The notes under the pieces were generated by a model. The model worked only from the letters and a program-made list of their open reading frames with translations. It was not told where the DNA came from and searched no databases. From the NCBI GenBank assembly GCA_020431825.1, contig JAGQHN010000032.1, forward strand, positions 1-44,116: 44,116 bases of DNA, given 5' to 3'. A program made the translations under genes and the position numbers. This stretch comes from Trueperaceae bacterium. Its GTDB lineage: Bacteria; Deinococcota; Deinococci; Deinococcales; Trueperaceae. The first letter of the stretch is position 1, and each line of letters opens with the position of its first letter. Positions 24,971 to 32,302 of this stretch are shown here, in pieces.

Positions 24971-26152
24971 ATGGCGCAGTACACCGAAGTTACAAGGACC
25001 TCCTGGGGAAGTCGTTTGGGCAGTTCAATAAAGGGCATAGGCTTTGGCTTGCTCATTTTTGTTCTGGCCTTCCCTTTACTCTTCTGGAATGAATCACGAG
25101 CCGTGAAAGTTGCTCGCACACTGGATGAAGGTCAGGGGATTGTTCAACCGACCCTGTCAACCACCGTTGACCCTAACCTCGAGGGCAAACTGGTACATAT
25201 GTCTGGACTTGCCAGCACACAAGATGTCTTAAGCGATGCTGGTTTTGGTGTTTCAGCCAGTGCCATTAAACTGCGGCGTGTTGTTGAGATGTATCAGTGG
25301 AAAGAAACAAGCCGCTCAGAAACAAAAAACAAAACGGGTGGTTCGCAAGAGACCACCACCACCTATGACTACGAGCGCGTCTGGTCTGATAGCCCAATAA
25401 GCTCATCTGCTTTTAAAGTATCAGCAGGACACGAAAACCCAGCGTCTATGCCCTATACAGGGGAAGATTGGCAGGCACAACAGGTAAGTTTGGGCGCTTA
25501 TGATCTATCAGATAGTCTGGTTGGCAAAATTTCTGCCTGGCAAGCCTTAACACTTTCAGAAAATGATGTAGCAGGTATAGCTCAGGCTGCAAATATTGCA
25601 GTAGAGCCTGCCAGTGACTGGTTATATCTAAATTACTACGGCTCGAGTGCCAATCCGCAGATTGGCGATGTCAGGTTGCGCTATGAGCTGGTACCAGATA
25701 CAACGGTGAGTATCGTTGCGCAGCAAGAGGGCAGCAGCTTCAAACCATATCAGTCAAAGTACGGCTCGAGTATCAACATGCTTTCGCCTGGCGAAAAAAC
25801 GCCTGCGGAAATGTTTGAGGCAGCCAAAAAAGCCAATACAGCCATGACCTGGGGGCTCAGGGTTCTGGGCTTTTTCATGATGGCAATTGGTCTTGGTATG
25901 GTGCTTGCCCCTCTGGTCATCGTCGCCGATGTCTTACCTTTCCTGGGTAACATGCTCAGGGCAGGCTCTAGGTTTATTGCGGGAGTGCTGGCCTTCTTTT
26001 TTGCCTTTATTACTATTGCTATCGCCTGGTTAGCTGTGCGTCCGGTGCTGGGTATTTCGCTTATCGCAATAGCGGCTGCGGTGCTTATTGGCGGTATGGT
26101 CTTAAGTCGCCAGCGCAGTAAACGAGTCGTTCCTTCACCCGCAAGCGCTTAA
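24971..26152 (+). CDS. TMEM43-family membrane protein
   Basis: 393 residues. One N-terminal membrane segment (IGFGLLIFVLAFPLLFWNES, then RAV) is followed by a large outer or lumenal domain (VDPNLEGKLVHMSGLAS; VVEMYQWKE; YERVWSDSPISSSAF; LGAYDLSDSLVGKI; YLNYYGSSANPQIGDVRLRY), and three C-terminal helices (WGLRVLGFFMMAIGLGMVLA; RFIAGVLAFFFAFITIAIAW; ISLIAIAAAVLIGGMVL). The FWNE(S/G)RAV and GDVR motifs are those of TMEM43/LUMA relatives, known from eukaryotic inner nuclear membrane and from many bacteria, where the role is unclear. AAGGA precedes the ATG. It heads a three-gene membrane cluster. Confidence 0.88.
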   Translation: MAQYTEVTRTSWGSRLGSSIKGIGFGLLIFVLAFPLLFWNESRAVKVARTLDEGQGIVQPTLSTTVDPNLEGKLVHMSGLASTQDVLSDAGFGVSASAIKLRRVVEMYQWKETSRSETKNKTGGSQETTTTYDYERVWSDSPISSSAFKVSAGHENPASMPYTGEDWQAQQVSLGAYDLSDSLVGKISAWQALTLSENDVAGIAQAANIAVEPASDWLYLNYYGSSANPQIGDVRLRYELVPDTTVSIVAQQEGSSFKPYQSKYGSSINMLSPGEKTPAEMFEAAKKANTAMTWGLRVLGFFMMAIGLGMVLAPLVIVADVLPFLGNMLRAGSRFIAGVLAFFFAFITIAIAWLAVRPVLGISLIAIAAAVLIGGMVLSRQRSKRVVPSPASA

Positions 26153-26176
26153 AAACAGGATTACCAAAGGACAACT

Positions 26177-26761
26177 ATGGCAAAGCTATTTCAACACTGG
26201 GTTTTCTTGATTGCCCTGGCTATTGCGCTACTTATTGGGGTGGCGAGCTATTACTTCGCGCGTCCAGCCCTTGAGGTGCTCCGTTTGGCAAGGGCCTCGA
26301 GCCACTGGACAGAAACAACGGCTCAAGTGACCTCTGCCGTGATTGACAGTAACTATTCTGGCGTCTCTTCCAGCACACCCAATTACCATACGCCGCAGGT
26401 GCGTTACAGCTACGAGGTGAATGGACAAGCCTATGAGTCCGATACGATTCTCTTTGGACATCTCAGGCTTACTAACCGTGCTGGTAAAGCAGCTGCTCAG
26501 CGCATCCTTGACCCGTACCGCAATTACCCTATTGTAAGTGCCTATTACAACCCGGAGAACCCGGCCCAGGCGGTGCTCGAGCCTGGGTTTAAGTTGCGCT
26601 CTTTACACGCGTTAGCCAATGTTGGTCTTGGTTTTGCGATAGCTCTGGGAGTTCTTGGTGCAGGGTTTTGGCTAGACCCGCCCTTTGCGAAACTAAGTGT
26701 CATTCAGCAGAGCACAGATGTGGCAAAAGAAGCTTTGCTAGCAGAGGAGAGCCGTGGCTAG
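26177..26761 (+). CDS. DUF3592 domain membrane protein
   Basis: 194 residues with two membrane helices (VFLIALAIALLIGVASYYF; ANVGLGFAIALGVLGAGFWL) flanking a soluble beta domain. The domain carries the DUF3592 pattern: W..T.AQV (SHWTETTAQVTSAVI), VRYSYEVNGQAYESDTI and YPIVSAYYNPENPAQAVLEP. Function unknown in the family. AAAGGA lies 5 nt before the ATG. It starts 24 bp after the TMEM43 gene and overlaps the next gene by 8 bp, so the three are translationally linked. Confidence 0.85.
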   Translation: MAKLFQHWVFLIALAIALLIGVASYYFARPALEVLRLARASSHWTETTAQVTSAVIDSNYSGVSSSTPNYHTPQVRYSYEVNGQAYESDTILFGHLRLTNRAGKAAAQRILDPYRNYPIVSAYYNPENPAQAVLEPGFKLRSLHALANVGLGFAIALGVLGAGFWLDPPFAKLSVIQQSTDVAKEALLAEESRG

Positions 26762-27467
26762 ATTTTCTCAGGCGGAGGTAAATGAGTATCTTGATGACAT
26801 TTTTCTACCCCTTGACCTCGAGGGTCAGGCTTACGTTTTGTCGGCAGGTCGCCAGTATCACGGAAGCTATGAAGGGCGAGGTCTGCATATTTTTACCAGA
26901 GCGGTCAAAATGTCTCGCAGTAATGGTGGAGGCAGTGTCTATATGGGGCATAATCTCGAACTCCTGCTCGATAGCCCGCTTAAAACCAGAGCTACGCTGG
27001 TTCATTCAGCCAGTCTGAATAGCTTTTTTGCTGCTCACTTAAGAGCCCTCGAGCCTGTGCCTGTACTGGACTTTACTCAAAACGATTTTTCCTTTCAGGC
27101 CCATGATGTTCACTGGGCGATGAGCCTGGTTGATGAGGCCAAGGAGCTCATGCTCCTGATGGCTCAGCAAGACACAAAGGTTGGTTTTAGCTCTCTGAAC
27201 CTTTACCCGGAAGCGGTGAGCCTGAGTTTGCGCTTACCCTGGGATACTATCAGTCAGGAGCGGGTGGCGGACTGGCTCGAGCAGCTCCTTGACTTTGCTA
27301 CCATTGCCGAAAGTTTACCGCCACCCATGCAGCCACTCGAGGAAAGTAAAACAGAACATGACTTCAGACTCAAGCGAGGCATGTCAAAAAGATTTGCCAA
27401 GGTTGCTCTTGCTATCGCTGGAGGGATAATGGTACTGGTCATCCTGGCTTTTATCAGTATACTTTAG
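26754..27467 (+). CDS. Hypothetical tail-anchored membrane protein of the TMEM43 cluster
   Basis: 237 residues. The long soluble N-terminal part (LDLEGQAYVLSAGRQYHG; GLHIFTRAVKMSR; TRATLVHSASLNSFFAAHL; SLNLYPEAVSLSLRLPWD) ends in a single C-terminal hydrophobic helix (VALAIAGGIMVLVILAFISI), so it is probably anchored by its tail with the domain in the cytoplasm. I do not recognise the domain. GTG start; the reading frame overlaps the DUF3592 gene by 8 bp, which implies coupled translation and shared purpose. Confidence 0.75.
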   Translation: MARFSQAEVNEYLDDIFLPLDLEGQAYVLSAGRQYHGSYEGRGLHIFTRAVKMSRSNGGGSVYMGHNLELLLDSPLKTRATLVHSASLNSFFAAHLRALEPVPVLDFTQNDFSFQAHDVHWAMSLVDEAKELMLLMAQQDTKVGFSSLNLYPEAVSLSLRLPWDTISQERVADWLEQLLDFATIAESLPPPMQPLEESKTEHDFRLKRGMSKRFAKVALAIAGGIMVLVILAFISIL

Positions 27468-27484
27468 TATCTTGAAGGCCAGGT

Positions 27485-28150
27485 TTAAGTGAGTTCCGTT
27501 CTTAAAAAGGCAACGGTTTTTTCCCAGGCAAGTTTGGCAATCTCCGGATGATGGTTTCTGCCTGTTTCATTAAAAAAAGCATGATTTGCCCCTTCATAAA
27601 TGCTTATATCGACATCTTTACTGAGGGCTTTTAGTCGCGCCTCAAAAGCCCTTACATTTTCAGCCTTGATGCCCTGATCGAGTTCCCCGTAGTGCCCCTG
27701 GACTTTGGCGGTCATGCCCTGCCAGTCAAGTTCCTCGAGCTGTCTTGGCAGGCCGTAAAAAGGTGCCGCTGCGCTAATGACGTCAGGGCGCTGTGCTGCT
27801 AGTGTTAACGCCAAGCCGCCACCTAAGCAAAAGCCAACCACGCCGAGCTTGTTACCGTCAGCTTTGCCCAGCAAATAGTCTACGGCGCCACTCATATCTT
27901 TGGCGGCCTGAGACATTTCCAGATTCATCGCAAGTCGTCTGGCATCATCGGGTGCCGAGGCTACTTCGCCGTGGTACAGGTCAGGGGCTAAAGCAACAAA
28001 ACCAGCTGCCGCAAATTGATCAGCAATGGCTTTTATGTTGTCGTTTAGGCCCCACCACTCCTGAATAACAATGACGCCAGGACCACTGCTCCCAGTCAAA
28101 TAACCTGATGCCTGATGACCATTACTTGGATAAGTGACAATTTCGCCCAT
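27485..28150 (-). CDS. Dienelactone hydrolase family protein
   Basis: 221 residues. An alpha/beta hydrolase with the DLH-type Cys nucleophile: VVGFCLGGGLALTLA, plus GVIVIQEWWGLNDNIKAIAD, APDLYHGE, the acidic residue in HYGELDQGI and the His of GANHAFFNE. DLH itself opens dienelactone in chloroaromatic breakdown, but most family members act on unknown esters or lactones. AGGAGG lies 7 nt before the ATG. It is transcribed toward the TMEM43 cluster, 17 bp from its end, with no terminator visible between them. Confidence 0.92.
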   Translation of the reverse strand: MGEIVTYPSNGHQASGYLTGSSGPGVIVIQEWWGLNDNIKAIADQFAAAGFVALAPDLYHGEVASAPDDARRLAMNLEMSQAAKDMSGAVDYLLGKADGNKLGVVGFCLGGGLALTLAAQRPDVISAAAPFYGLPRQLEELDWQGMTAKVQGHYGELDQGIKAENVRAFEARLKALSKDVDISIYEGANHAFFNETGRNHHPEIAKLAWEKTVAFLRTELT

Positions 28151-28242
28151 ACAGAGCCTCCTGAGTAGCTACTTTACACACACCATAACAGACTTTTTGC
28201 TCCGGTTATGGACACCGGGAAATCATCAGGGGCTTATGTCGC

Positions 28243-28311
28243 TAAGAAAAATAGCCCTGTGTAGGGGAGACACAGGGCCGTCAGAGAGGAGATGGAGGCT
28301 TAGCCTCCGCT
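28243..28311 (-). ncRNA. Candidate small RNA ending in a rho-independent terminator
   Basis: On the minus strand the order is a GGAGG/CCTCC stem, an unpaired ATCTCCTCTCTGA stretch, then GCCCTGTGT-CTCCCCT-ACACAGGGC followed by TATTTTTC. The terminator has no gene before it on that strand, so it may end a short RNA of about 70 nt. A TAAACT lies just upstream of the first stem as a possible -10. The CTCC-rich loop could pair with Shine-Dalgarno sequences. It may instead just insulate the DLH promoter. Confidence 0.3.
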
Positions 28312-28489
28312 TAATAGTTTAGCAGAAAAGGATGACAGAGTGGTTAAGAGAGGACTTAATAAAAAAGTAGTGATGGATACATTGAAGATAACCGTGACAT
28401 TTGTGGTGCTCGTAAAAGCTGAGGTAGAAAATAATTTTCTGTGAAGCATCACGGGGGCATCATTCAGCATAAAGCCACCATAAAATTCA

Positions 28490-28531
28490 CGATGATACCG
28501 CTATCAAATTCGGGATAATACCACCATAAAA
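28490..28531 (+). repeat. Degenerate GGATGATACCACC repeats
   Basis: CGATGATACCGCTATCAAA and GGATAATACCACCATAAAA, with a weaker unit before them (28468-28489, with CCACCATAAAATTCA). The words match the 21-bp repeats at 24844-24906 and the single copy at 10154. Confidence 0.5.
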
Positions 28532-28656
28532 AAGAAAAGGCCCTCTGCGACGGCCCTAAAATGAAGAATAGCACTGCCAGATGAACGTGGCGTGAACTTG
28601 ACGATTATCTGCTGTTTACGGTTTTCTAATCACAGAAGAGAAAATACAGAAATTAG

Positions 28657-28685
28657 CAGACAAACCCCAGCATATTACTTAGCAT
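28657..28685 (+). promoter_or_regulatory. Leaderless promoter of the Clp-N gene
   Basis: CAGACA (28657-28662), a 17-bp spacer, TAGCAT (28680-28685), then 6 nt and the ATG at 28692. No Shine-Dalgarno is present. Confidence 0.5.
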
Positions 28686-28691
28686 GAGAAT

Positions 28692-29090
28692 ATGCCTCGC
28701 TATAGTCCAGATGCCGCCAAATGTTTTCTTTTTGCTTTCAAAGAGGGTAGTCAAATGGGTCATGGGCTTATTGGTCCGGAACATTTGCTTTTGGGGCTGG
28801 TCAGGGGAAATAAAGAAATTGCTAGCGAGTTTAGGGCTATAGGACTACCCCTCGAGCGCTTACGAACCCTTGCGAAACGGCAGCTCAATCAGGAACCAGA
28901 GTCGAGCCTGCCTGTCTATAGCACTGCGCTTAGACAGCTTTTAAAAGATTTGCCCGAGACAGCGCCTGTAACACCCAAGGATTTGCTAAAACGACTGCTC
29001 GAGGATAAGTCTGCCTGGTGCTATACACTTATTGCTTCAACAGGCGAACTCAGCATGGTTCATCACTGGCTATTTTCAGATGATTCTTAA
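28692..29090 (+). CDS. Stand-alone Clp N-terminal domain protein
   Basis: 132 residues. The first 70 match the Clp-N repeat of ClpA/ClpC chaperones: YSPDAAKCFLFAFKEGSQMG, then HGLIGPEHLLLGLVRGNKEI. A second, poorer repeat follows (YSTALRQLLKDLPETAPVTP then DLLKRLLEDKSAW). In ClpC this domain binds substrates and adaptors such as MecA. No AAA+ module follows, so it could act as an adaptor, a ClpS- or ClpC-like regulator, or a decoy. Leaderless start at 28692. It is the last gene before a small gap leading to the D-aminopeptidase. Confidence 0.82.
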   Translation: MPRYSPDAAKCFLFAFKEGSQMGHGLIGPEHLLLGLVRGNKEIASEFRAIGLPLERLRTLAKRQLNQEPESSLPVYSTALRQLLKDLPETAPVTPKDLLKRLLEDKSAWCYTLIASTGELSMVHHWLFSDDS

Positions 29091-29182
29091 GACAATTTGT
29101 GTAAGCAAGCCTGCAGCTCTCTAGAACACGGTAGAATGCCCTGTCCAGGTTAGTCCTGACTCGAGTAAAACTGGAGGTCAGC

Positions 29183-30034
29183 ATGAAAGTACTCATTTCA
29201 GCCGATATGGAAGGTGTGTGTGGGGTTACCAGCTGGGTTCAGGTGATGCCACCCGAACTGGGGCAAGAACCCTCGTCAACCGTGGAATATGAGCGTGCTC
29301 GTTTGCGTATGACGCGAGAAGTCAATGCTGCAATTGAAGGTGCTTTTGAAGCTGGAGCTGATGAAGTTATCGTCAATGATTCGCATGACGGCATGCGCAA
29401 TCTGATTCCTGAAGAGCTGCATACGGAAGTGCGCTTTATTAGTGGTAGTGATAAGGAACTCGGGATGATGCAGGGTCTGCAGGAAAAAGTCCATGCGGCT
29501 TTTTATGTGGGCTATCATGCCAAAGCTGGAACACCTGCGGCTCCTCTGGCGCACACCTGGACGGGCTATGTCAATGATGTCCGAATCAATGGTGAATCGA
29601 CTGGGGAATTTGGCTTAAATGCGCTTATCGCTGGTCACTTTGACGTTCCTGTCGTTCTGGCTACCGGAGATGACAAGGCGGTTGCCCAGGTTAAAGCCTA
29701 TGTCGGAAAACAGGTACAGGGTGTGGTAGTTAAAGAAGGCTACTCAACCTTCAGCGCTATTCATTTACATCCAACAAAAGCACAGAGATTAATTAAAGAG
29801 GGTGCCAAAAAAGCACTGTCAAAGCTTTCTGATGCCAAGCCTAAACGTTTATCAAAAAAAAGCAAGATTGAACTCGAGTTTGACCATCAGAGCAGAGCTG
29901 ACCAGTGCCTTTATATTCCTGGTATAAAGCGAGCAGGTGAAAGAGCGGTGAGTTTTGTTGCCAGTGACGCGCTGGAAATGAATCAGATCTTTCGTGCTCT
30001 GATAAAAGCCAGTCGCGTTCAGATGTCACCTTAA
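29183..30034 (+). CDS. M55 family D-aminopeptidase (DppA-like)
   Basis: 283 residues, cytoplasmic by lack of a signal. Family M55 uses two zinc ions to free D-amino acids from peptides such as D-Ala-D-Ala. Ligand motifs are visible: MKVLISADMEGVCGV (Asp and Glu), VIVNDSHDGMRNL (His), FYVGYHAKAG (His) and INGESTGEFGLNA (Glu), at the family's spacing. GGAGG lies 6 nt before the ATG. It is followed after 11 bp by a GH39 glycosidase, a pairing that suggests turnover of cell-wall or peptide-glycan material, though this is inference. Confidence 0.93.
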   Translation: MKVLISADMEGVCGVTSWVQVMPPELGQEPSSTVEYERARLRMTREVNAAIEGAFEAGADEVIVNDSHDGMRNLIPEELHTEVRFISGSDKELGMMQGLQEKVHAAFYVGYHAKAGTPAAPLAHTWTGYVNDVRINGESTGEFGLNALIAGHFDVPVVLATGDDKAVAQVKAYVGKQVQGVVVKEGYSTFSAIHLHPTKAQRLIKEGAKKALSKLSDAKPKRLSKKSKIELEFDHQSRADQCLYIPGIKRAGERAVSFVASDALEMNQIFRALIKASRVQMSP

Positions 30035-30045
30035 AAGGAATGATC

Positions 30046-31674
30046 ATGACAGATAAGCGAGCAAATGTCGTTGTTGACGCAAGCCAGAACCAGGGAGAGC
30101 TTTCACATAACTGGACCTATATCGGCTACGACGAAATAAACTATACCTATACGCCAGAGGGCAAGGCATTACTGGGCAAATTTGGTGATTTGCAGGACCA
30201 ACCCTACTATGTGCGGGCGCACCATTTGCTGTGTACCGGCAACTGTCATGGTTTTTATAAGTGGGGTTCGACCAATGCCTATCTTGAAGATGAAGCAGGC
30301 AATCCTGGTTATGACTGGACCTTTGTTGATCTCGTTTTTGATACGCTTTTAGAGAATCACTGTAAACCTTTTGTTGAGCTTGGCTTTATGCCCCAGGATC
30401 TTGTGGATGCTGAGCGTTATGACAGCGAAAAAAATCAGACTTACCGTACTTATGGCTGGGCTTGTCCGCCCAAAGATTACGATAAATGGTACGAGCTTAT
30501 CTTTCGGCTGGTCGAGCACTGTAAAGCGCGCTATGGTCAGCAGGAAATTGCCAGCTGGTACTGGGAACTCTGGAATGAGCCCGATTTAGACTATTACTGG
30601 AAAGGCAGCCTGGACGAGTTTAATAAGCTGTATGACTACACTGTAGCAGCCGTCAAGGCTGCCTGCCCAGAGGCTCGAGTCGGTGGCCCCGGCACCACAA
30701 ATCCGGTCCACGGAAACAAATCTGCACAGTACCTTGATGGGTTTCTCAAGCACTGCGCCAGCGGAACCAATTACTACACGGGTCAAAAGGGAACGCCCCT
30801 TGACTTTGTCAGTTTTCATGTCAAAGGGGGAGGTTACAGGGCTGACCCTCTGCACCGTAAACAAAACCCACCCTCGGTCAAACAAATCCTCAGTCATACC
30901 CAAAATGGCTACGAGATTATTAGCCGTTATCCGGGCTTTAAGGAACTCGAGTGTGTTCTTTCTGAAATTGATCCAGATGGCTGGGCTGCTGGCGGTGCCT
31001 GGGATAATGCCAATTTAAACTTTCGCAACACCGAGTACTACCCCAGCTTTGTTGCTACTGCCTTCCATAAGGTAAGTCGTTTTGCTAAAGAGAAAAATTG
31101 GGACCTTAAGCTTTTAAGCTGGGCGTTTTTGTTTGTCGGCGAGCGCTGTTTTGAAGGTACCCGGTCATTCTCTACGCAGGGTATTGATAAAGCCATTTTT
31201 AATCTCTTTAAAATCTACGCCCAAATGGGAGCGCAGCAGGTTTCACTGGAAAGTTCACTGGCCAAAAATCCACTTGCCTACTCTGATCTTTGGGGCAAAG
31301 GTGAAACGGCAGATATTGCGGGTATGGCTACACTTGCAGACGAGCGCTTAGCCATTTTGCTTTACAACCATCATGATAACTGGGATGATGCGGGGCAATA
31401 CGAAATTGAGCTTGAAATAAAGCATTTGCCCTTTAAAAAACAGTTGCTAAGCCTGAAGCATTACCGTATAGATGCAACGCATAGCAATGCCTATGCGGAG
31501 TGGCTGCGGCAGGCTAAGCCTATGTATCCTTCGGCTGAACAAGCTGATACCATGAAAGAAAAGAGTGGGCTCGAGCTACTCGAGCCGCCCCAAACATTGA
31601 CCTTGCATAAAGGTGGACTAGTCTTGACGTTTACCATGCCCGTTCATAGCCTGTCTTTGCTGCTTGTAGAGTAA
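30046..31674 (+). CDS. Glycoside hydrolase family 39 (beta-xylosidase-like)
   Basis: 542 residues. GH39 includes beta-xylosidases and alpha-L-iduronidases that hydrolyse with retention. Seen: NWTYIGYDEINYTYTPEGK, YVRAHHLLCTG, the acid/base Glu in YWELWNEPDL (near residue 178), VGGPGTTNP, and the nucleophile Glu in VLSEIDPDGWA (near residue 306). A C-terminal beta-sandwich follows (LAILLYNHHDNWDD; HSLSLLLVE). There is no signal peptide, so it acts in the cytoplasm on imported oligosaccharides. The start is the ATG at 30046: AGGA sits 6 nt upstream, whereas the ATG at 30040 is on top of it. Confidence 0.92.
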   Translation: MTDKRANVVVDASQNQGELSHNWTYIGYDEINYTYTPEGKALLGKFGDLQDQPYYVRAHHLLCTGNCHGFYKWGSTNAYLEDEAGNPGYDWTFVDLVFDTLLENHCKPFVELGFMPQDLVDAERYDSEKNQTYRTYGWACPPKDYDKWYELIFRLVEHCKARYGQQEIASWYWELWNEPDLDYYWKGSLDEFNKLYDYTVAAVKAACPEARVGGPGTTNPVHGNKSAQYLDGFLKHCASGTNYYTGQKGTPLDFVSFHVKGGGYRADPLHRKQNPPSVKQILSHTQNGYEIISRYPGFKELECVLSEIDPDGWAAGGAWDNANLNFRNTEYYPSFVATAFHKVSRFAKEKNWDLKLLSWAFLFVGERCFEGTRSFSTQGIDKAIFNLFKIYAQMGAQQVSLESSLAKNPLAYSDLWGKGETADIAGMATLADERLAILLYNHHDNWDDAGQYEIELEIKHLPFKKQLLSLKHYRIDATHSNAYAEWLRQAKPMYPSAEQADTMKEKSGLELLEPPQTLTLHKGGLVLTFTMPVHSLSLLLVE

Positions 31675-31693
31675 AAGCTCGAGTCCTCAGTAT

Positions 31694-31715
31694 AATTGTA
31701 GGTGTCCATACAATT
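31694..31715. promoter_or_regulatory. Inverted repeat AATTGTA/TACAATT in the GH39-cytochrome gap
   Basis: A perfect 7-bp dyad with an 8-bp spacer. No T-run follows, so an operator is likelier than a terminator. No regulator can be assigned. Confidence 0.35.
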
Positions 31716-31783
31716 GTTTACTAATTTTGTCTTTTTTGATTGCTATCGGAGGCTATCAGCGAAACAAATTCTGCTAGACTTAA

Positions 31784-31819
31784 TTCATTGATAGCTTGTT
31801 GATGTACGTTTTGTAAGCT
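31784..31819 (+). promoter_or_regulatory. Candidate SARP-type promoter before cytochrome c: CTTGTTGATGT and TAAGCT
   Basis: TTCATTGATAG (31784-31794) and CTTGTTGATGT (31795-31805) repeat TTGAT with an 11-bp period. Exactly 8 bp separate them from TAAGCT (31814-31819). The second copy keeps CTTGTT of the main box and the phase is identical, 8 kb from the nearest other copy. Confidence 0.5.
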
Positions 31820-31828
31820 TTGGATGGG

Positions 31829-32242
31829 ATGCCTAAAGTGCGTTACAAACTGGGATTGCTATTGATTTTTGGCTTTTTGACAGTCTTGGCGTTTGCCCAA
31901 GATAAAGAAAAAGCCGATTATGGATTAAGTGTTTATAAAAGCTATTATTGTGGGCTCTGTCATCAGGATACTGCTGCTGAGAGTCAGGGGATTTTTGGTC
32001 CTAATCACGACGCAATTGCTGTTATTGCTCAGGCACGCATTTTAGATCCCCATTATTCGGGAAAGGCGACAACCGTGGAAGACTATCTGAGAGAGAGTGT
32101 GCTCGAGCCAGAAGCCTATCTGGTTCCTGGTTTTGAATTTAGTCGCCACCGCATGCCCAGCTATAAGCACATGTCTGAGGAAGAACTGGACGCGCTTATT
32201 TTCTTTTTGCTGCATCAACAGGAGGTGGTACCCGCACAATAA
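31829..32242 (+). CDS. Exported monohaem cytochrome c
   Basis: 137 residues from the ATG at 31829. The signal peptide ends in LAFA then QDK. The haem motif is CGLCH (in SYYCGLCHQDT), and HRMPSY supplies the probable Met axial ligand about 85 residues later. EELDALIFFLL is the usual C-terminal helix of small class I cytochromes c. It would carry electrons outside the membrane. The ATG lies 9 nt after TAAGCT with no clear Shine-Dalgarno. A ScyD-like propeller gene follows after 60 bp. Confidence 0.88.
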   Translation: MPKVRYKLGLLLIFGFLTVLAFAQDKEKADYGLSVYKSYYCGLCHQDTAAESQGIFGPNHDAIAVIAQARILDPHYSGKATTVEDYLRESVLEPEAYLVPGFEFSRHRMPSYKHMSEEELDALIFFLLHQQEVVPAQ

Positions 32243-32302
32243 GAGGGTCGGGAAGTAAAACTTAGAGAAATGGGAAACATTTTTCATGCTTGGAGGAGTA
32301 AG

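Larger units (their letters stand above)
28151..28691. other. 541-bp gene-free region with hairpins, repeats and minus-strand terminators
   Basis: Upstream of both the DLH gene and the Clp-N gene. From left to right: a CCGGT/ACCGG hairpin (28202-28218); a strong hairpin that reads as a minus-strand terminator (28254-28278); a GGAGGCT-T-AGCCTCC dyad (28294-28308); three roughly 22-bp degenerate repeats (28468-28531); and a second minus-side hairpin with a T-rich tail (about 28526-28557). No open frame of note and no CTCGAG. Confidence 0.5.

Noticed and set aside
28526..28557. Second minus-strand terminator with GGCC arms and a T-rich tail.
   Set aside because: The stem has a G-G mismatch and only four to five good pairs; kept as a note in the gap entry and not as a feature.
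31560..31690. Three CTCGAG close together as a special site.
   Set aside because: Two are within the GH39 frame and spacing is not repeated elsewhere; explained by the general excess of the word.
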